Of a DNA stretch of 64,000 nucleotides, positions 60,177 to 64,000 are shown in pieces (the stretch's first letter is position 1; each line of letters starts with the position of its first letter). The position numbers and the translations under genes are program-made. The stretch is taken from the NCBI GenBank assembly GCA_019188255.1, contig JAETXT010000004.1:2170001-2234000 (forward strand). The letters are read 5' to 3'. Source of the DNA: Verticillium longisporum. Lineage: Eukaryota; Ascomycota; Sordariomycetes; Glomerellales; Plectosphaerellaceae. The notes under the pieces were generated by a model that did not search any database, was not told the origin of the DNA, and saw only the letters and a program-made list of their open reading frames with translations.

Positions 60177-61450
60177 CTATACCTTGTGATATGTGTCATT
60201 ATCCGTGACGAGTGCCGCCACTACACTAATGTCGTCAAGCTTGCCTGTGAGGGGTTAGTTGCAGCAAATGAAACGGTACAGGATAGACCAACCTCCAGTG
60301 CTGGCCAAGCCCTCCTCGATTGCATGCTCCATGAATGGACTTTCTGCAAAGGGATCGAGGGCTACGACTTTCGCCGCCGTCACCAGCTCTTCGGCAGCAA
60401 ACTTCATGCCGCCGTTGGCGCCATCGGTCCTATCGCCCTCGACCTTGCCGCCCTCGCCGTTTTCCCATCTCTCCAGGCTGTTTCGTACGCTGTGCACAAT
60501 CTCGTGCTCCCACATATTATCGATCACACCGTCGCTCATCGCAAGGATGACATCTCCCACGCGCACCTCGACCTTGTCCATGACCGCATTCTTCTCAGGC
60601 GTGTCGGGGCTGTTGGTTCCAAGCTGGCGCGGGCAGTCGAACCAGTGCCACTGCTCCTTCGTCTTGTAGATGACCTTTTCGTCCTTGGGCCGAAGCACCA
60701 TGACCTGGCAGTCACCCAGGTTCGTGACGTACACCACGGGGTTCATCTTTCCGTCTTCCAGGGTCTTGAAGTGAAGCTGCGCGCCACTAGCGGTCGTTGT
60801 TCCCTGCCAGTTTGCCGGTTCGGCCGTCGCCTTTATCGTGTTGTCGTAGGCTTGCTGCAAGAATGCGACCGGGTTAGGCTCATACTTGTCCTCCGCCGAC
60901 TGTAGCTTGGCCAAGTCGTCTCGGAGAGCCGAGGCCCAGAAATGCAGGATGAGGCGTGACCAGAGGCTGTTGGGATCAAGTCAATATGGATGGGGAGCAC
61001 AGAGTGGGATCTGGAAGCGGCGTACCCTGCGTGGCCTCGCGGTCGTGTCGACCAGGCGCCGACGCCGTCATTTGCGCAAATGAAGTAATCGCTGGCATAC
61101 ACGGCGTCGTCGCCATTTGTCTTGCCTAGGATAATCTCGCCATTGACCCGCGCGCGACGGTCGCGGCTGTGGTCGTGAGTGCTCAGCGCATCAGAGAAGG
61201 AGTTTGACGGTCGTGAGAGGAATGGAGGCGGAAACGGCCGTGGCGCGCGCTTGGCGAAGAGAGCAATGCCCGTCTCGAACCGATAGGGAAGGCTCGGGAT
61301 GGCGGGGCCTTGGTGTTCTTCGGAGCGCAGTCGTGATGTCGTTGAGAAGGCTTTCGCCCTCGCCAGAGGGGCCCTTGGACGCCTCGGTGGCTGTCGGAGT
61401 CGCCGCGCAGGTGCTGTAATGGATGCCAACGACGGACCGAATGGTCTCAT
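60177..61450 (-). CDS. ptc7: Mitochondrial PP2C-type protein phosphatase (Ptc7-like)
   Basis: A Mg/Mn-dependent Ser/Thr phosphatase; yeast Ptc7 acts on mitochondrial targets including coenzyme Q biosynthesis. Exons: 61026-61450, 60293-60966 and 60177-60244; introns of 59 and 48 bp, the second with a weak donor (GTTGGT). The product has 388 residues. The N-terminus (MRPFGPSLASITAPARRLRQ, rich in Arg/Ala, with AKAFSTTSRL) is a clear mitochondrial targeting sequence. The catalytic domain starts at YRFETGIALFAK. Metal and phosphate motifs are FICANDGVGAW, VTNLGDCQVMVL, LAMSDGVIDNMW and, restored by intron 2, GGKLDDISVVAALVTD. Neither intron is a multiple of three, so the retained-intron second isoform known in budding yeast has no obvious equivalent. 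No frame break. Confidence 0.93.
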
Positions 61451-64000
61451 CACCACGATCCAAGGTGAGATTCGGCGCCTGATGCGATGCTGGATCGCAA
61501 CAGTCCCGGATCACTGGGCCCTGCTGTCGGTTGCCGTCTTTGTGACGTGCGAAGGGTGTTGCCTTCTCTCGATCAGATAAGGGAATTGGAAGGTAGCGGG
61601 ATGGTACAAGGGTGCACTTACGCTGTCGCTGGCGACTATTGAGCCTGGATTTCCCTGGCCCTTCCGGGAAATCGCGAACAACTGTTGAGCTTGAATGGGC
61701 CATCAAGTGACTGCACGTGATAGCGCGTTGCATCGGATTATGGGACATTGGCAGGGCCTTCAGTACAGCAGTCTCCAGGCCCTTCAGTGAGATGGTCCCC
61801 TACTACCCCACTGAAGGATGCTGGAGCTGGGCACCCCATCTACTGTATAATTTGGGCCGTTAGAGCGTCATGAGTTTGCCGCAACAACGACATGAAATGT
61901 GTGTCAACATGCCTCTCCTTGGTTATAACCATACGCGAGATACCAGTGGTGCTCTAAGCATTTCACAGATTTCTTCTAGCGGTCCCCTTCTGACCTTTGT
62001 CTGTTTCCCCCTTCAGTTCTATAAAATCTCCCTCGCCGCCCTCAAGGCTTCTTTCTCCCTTCACCAACAGGCCTGATGATCAGCCATTGCGATCGACACG
62101 GCAGATTGACTGTGCCGCATACCGTGCCACAGATCGCAACTCGGCGGTCGGCTACATGGCCTTAAGCCTACCTCTGCAGGATGCCAAAGCTAAATCCAAC
62201 AGCAAACAATCCTCATGAGTTGTCACCCAGGGATACAACGATCGCCGCAGCTTACGTCGTGGTCGTTGCACCCATGCCTAGCTGGAACCAAAACAACCCA
62301 AGACCAACCATAGCCACAGGCCTCGTCTTCTTTCATTTCACACCTGTGCACTAGTTGCTTTGACGGCCTGGTGCCGCAGCCTGGTTCAAGCGTCTGGCTA
62401 CTTGACGCGGCCCAGCGAGGCGGTGTGTCTGGATGAACCAGCTGTGGGTGGACATGTCAAGGTGACGTCGTCGTGTAAGGCAATATCCCATTCGACAAGC
62501 CAAGCCACCCAAAACCCGATTGCTGGGCTTGGTTGTGACGTCAATACAAGACAGCGCTTGGTCTGATTGTGTTGGCGTGTCCAGTGCCTTTCCCAATCTC
62601 CAGTCCCGACAACCATTTCCGATGAGCACCAGCGGGAGCTTTGACCGTCCATTGCCGGCGAATTCCATGTGATCTGCATCGGTATTTAGAGGGCCTGATC
62701 ATCATTGCTAACAGTTGTTACTTCATCCTGCCACGAAGCCACAGGCATATTCTTTTCAGTCATTCTCTCATCTCAGCCAGAAGCATGGTAGACCAGAGCT
62801 TGAAGCGGGGAAGCTGAGTGCCTCCCCCCATATGGAGAAAGGAGCGCCAAGTACCTAGTGTCACGTCAGCGCTTCGCAGGTCCTTAGACGTGCCCAGCCT
62901 ACTGACCCTAGCTTCGCCTAGGCTCTCAAGCCCAGCGGCTTGCGTACGCTGCAAGGGACAGACATGTCTTCCTGTCTGTTGGACGACATCCAGCAACACG
63001 GTGGCCGGCTAGAGACCAGTCGTCTGCAAAGCGTCCATGGCCTCAGCCTAAAGGATCTTAGGCTCGTATTTCCTCTCGCTCTGGCCGAAATGACGATGCA
63101 TGGATGGTGCGAGATCATTACGGCCACGTGCGCGACTCGCGCCTTGCTGGACCGTACCTGACCATGTCACTCTGCTTTTGGTACTGCACGATCAACTGAC
63201 ACGGGTGGCCAGTCGTGGGATCTCGAGGAGCCGGCGGTGGCCAGGAGAGGTCACTAACCCCTGGGTGGGGTTGATGGCCACACTGGGAGATTTACCCCTC
63301 AGCCTGTCCAGGTTGAGTCCCAGGGTCCTTGCTTGGGCCGCCCGAAGTTGCCGACACCCGTGAAGAGCTTCAATATGCTAATATGCTCGCACAGATGAGG
63401 CATGCGTGGGGAGACCCTGAGGATGCCTTTTGGGACAGAACACGGGCTTGAGACCCGTCGTGACAGGCCGCGACGCCTGTGGAGAGGACGACAAAAGAGT
63501 CTTTGGCTTTGGATGGGGCACGACAGGGAAAACGCTGGCGGCTCGCCAGTGCCTGCATACCGAATCCAGCATACCTGTCCAATGCACAGCAAAACAAAGT
63601 TGATACGAGTGGGATCCCTGACTCTGCTGTTTCAGAACTACTTTGCCATGCAACTTTCGCTCGTCAAGCCGATCTGGGTACCAAGGCCAGTCAGGGCTGA
63701 CGGATGCGTCGGAAGAGCACAGCGATATGTGTGCGCCAGGAACGGCTGGTCGCAAGAGAGGACTGCGTGACCACTGCTTCACCGTCAAAAGCTCTGGGCC
63801 CATTACCGTGGTGTGGGAGGCTCATGAATGGGGTTAGAGGCCGAAGGCGCCTCAAGCGGCGGCAGCGGGAGGCCAATAGTCAATGTCACCCGCAAGGGCC
63901 CTGGTACTTGTTCTCGTCATTCAGCGCTGAAGTGTCGTTTTCGCGATGTCGGCACAGCTTGTCATGTTTGGATCCGTTGTGCGCAGCCTACCTGGCCTCG
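61451..64000. other. Gene-free right end (2.5 kb)
   Basis: It contains the ptc7 promoter. Beyond that, open frames up to 141 codons overlap on both strands without motifs. No RNA gene or repeat family was recognised. Confidence 0.5.

Overview
The window is nuclear DNA of a filamentous ascomycete, most likely a sordariomycete. The evidence is short introns (45-184 bp) with GT(A/G)NGT donors, CTAAC/CTGAC branch points and CAG/TAG ends, moderately GC-rich coding sequence, intergenic gaps of 0.5-4 kb, and the protein families present. I see no ribosomal RNA, tRNA, CRISPR array, intact transposon or secondary-metabolite cluster. All gene models were built by eye from the sequence and family knowledge; nothing was searched against a database.

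Layout. 0-7 kb: a conserved fungal Ser-rich protein and the ribosome-biogenesis WD40 protein Pwp1. 7-13 kb: a Prp16-type DEAH splicing helicase with a broken frame, a four-exon acylphosphatase and the splicing/telomere factor Tls1. 13-24 kb: a fungal zinc-finger/RING-like protein, then, after a 3.8 kb gene-free stretch, an intact RNA-dependent RNA polymerase of the RNA-silencing type. 24-33 kb: a penta-EF-hand protein, a polytopic membrane protein and a DUF3405 type II membrane protein. 35-38 kb: a ChaC-type gamma-glutamylcyclotransferase and a glycine-rich RRM protein, tail to tail. 42-50 kb: a small P-loop kinase-like protein, an unassigned remnant, a fungal-specific disordered protein ending 6 bp from a citrate-lyase-beta-like gene, and the Golgi protein Tvp23. 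50-61.5 kb: a single-pass membrane protein with polyglutamine, a DUF726 hydrolase, Utp23 and the mitochondrial PP2C phosphatase Ptc7. 61.5-64 kb: no gene seen.

The genes are mostly housekeeping functions: pre-mRNA splicing (Prp16, Tls1), ribosome assembly (Pwp1, Utp23), membrane traffic (Tvp23, penta-EF-hand), glutathione turnover (ChaC) and RNA silencing (RdRP). They are not an operon-like system.

The most important observation for a user is that at least eight conserved genes are interrupted by what looks like the loss of one base, usually in a run of 4-5 identical bases. That points to residual assembly indels rather than mass pseudogenisation, and it affects automated annotation. The most interesting biological signals are a predicted 5-nt microexon in the ChaC gene, the 6-bp convergent gene pair (a possible source of overlapping RNA) near an intact RdRP, and palindromic TACCTAGGTA-type clusters in intergenic DNA.
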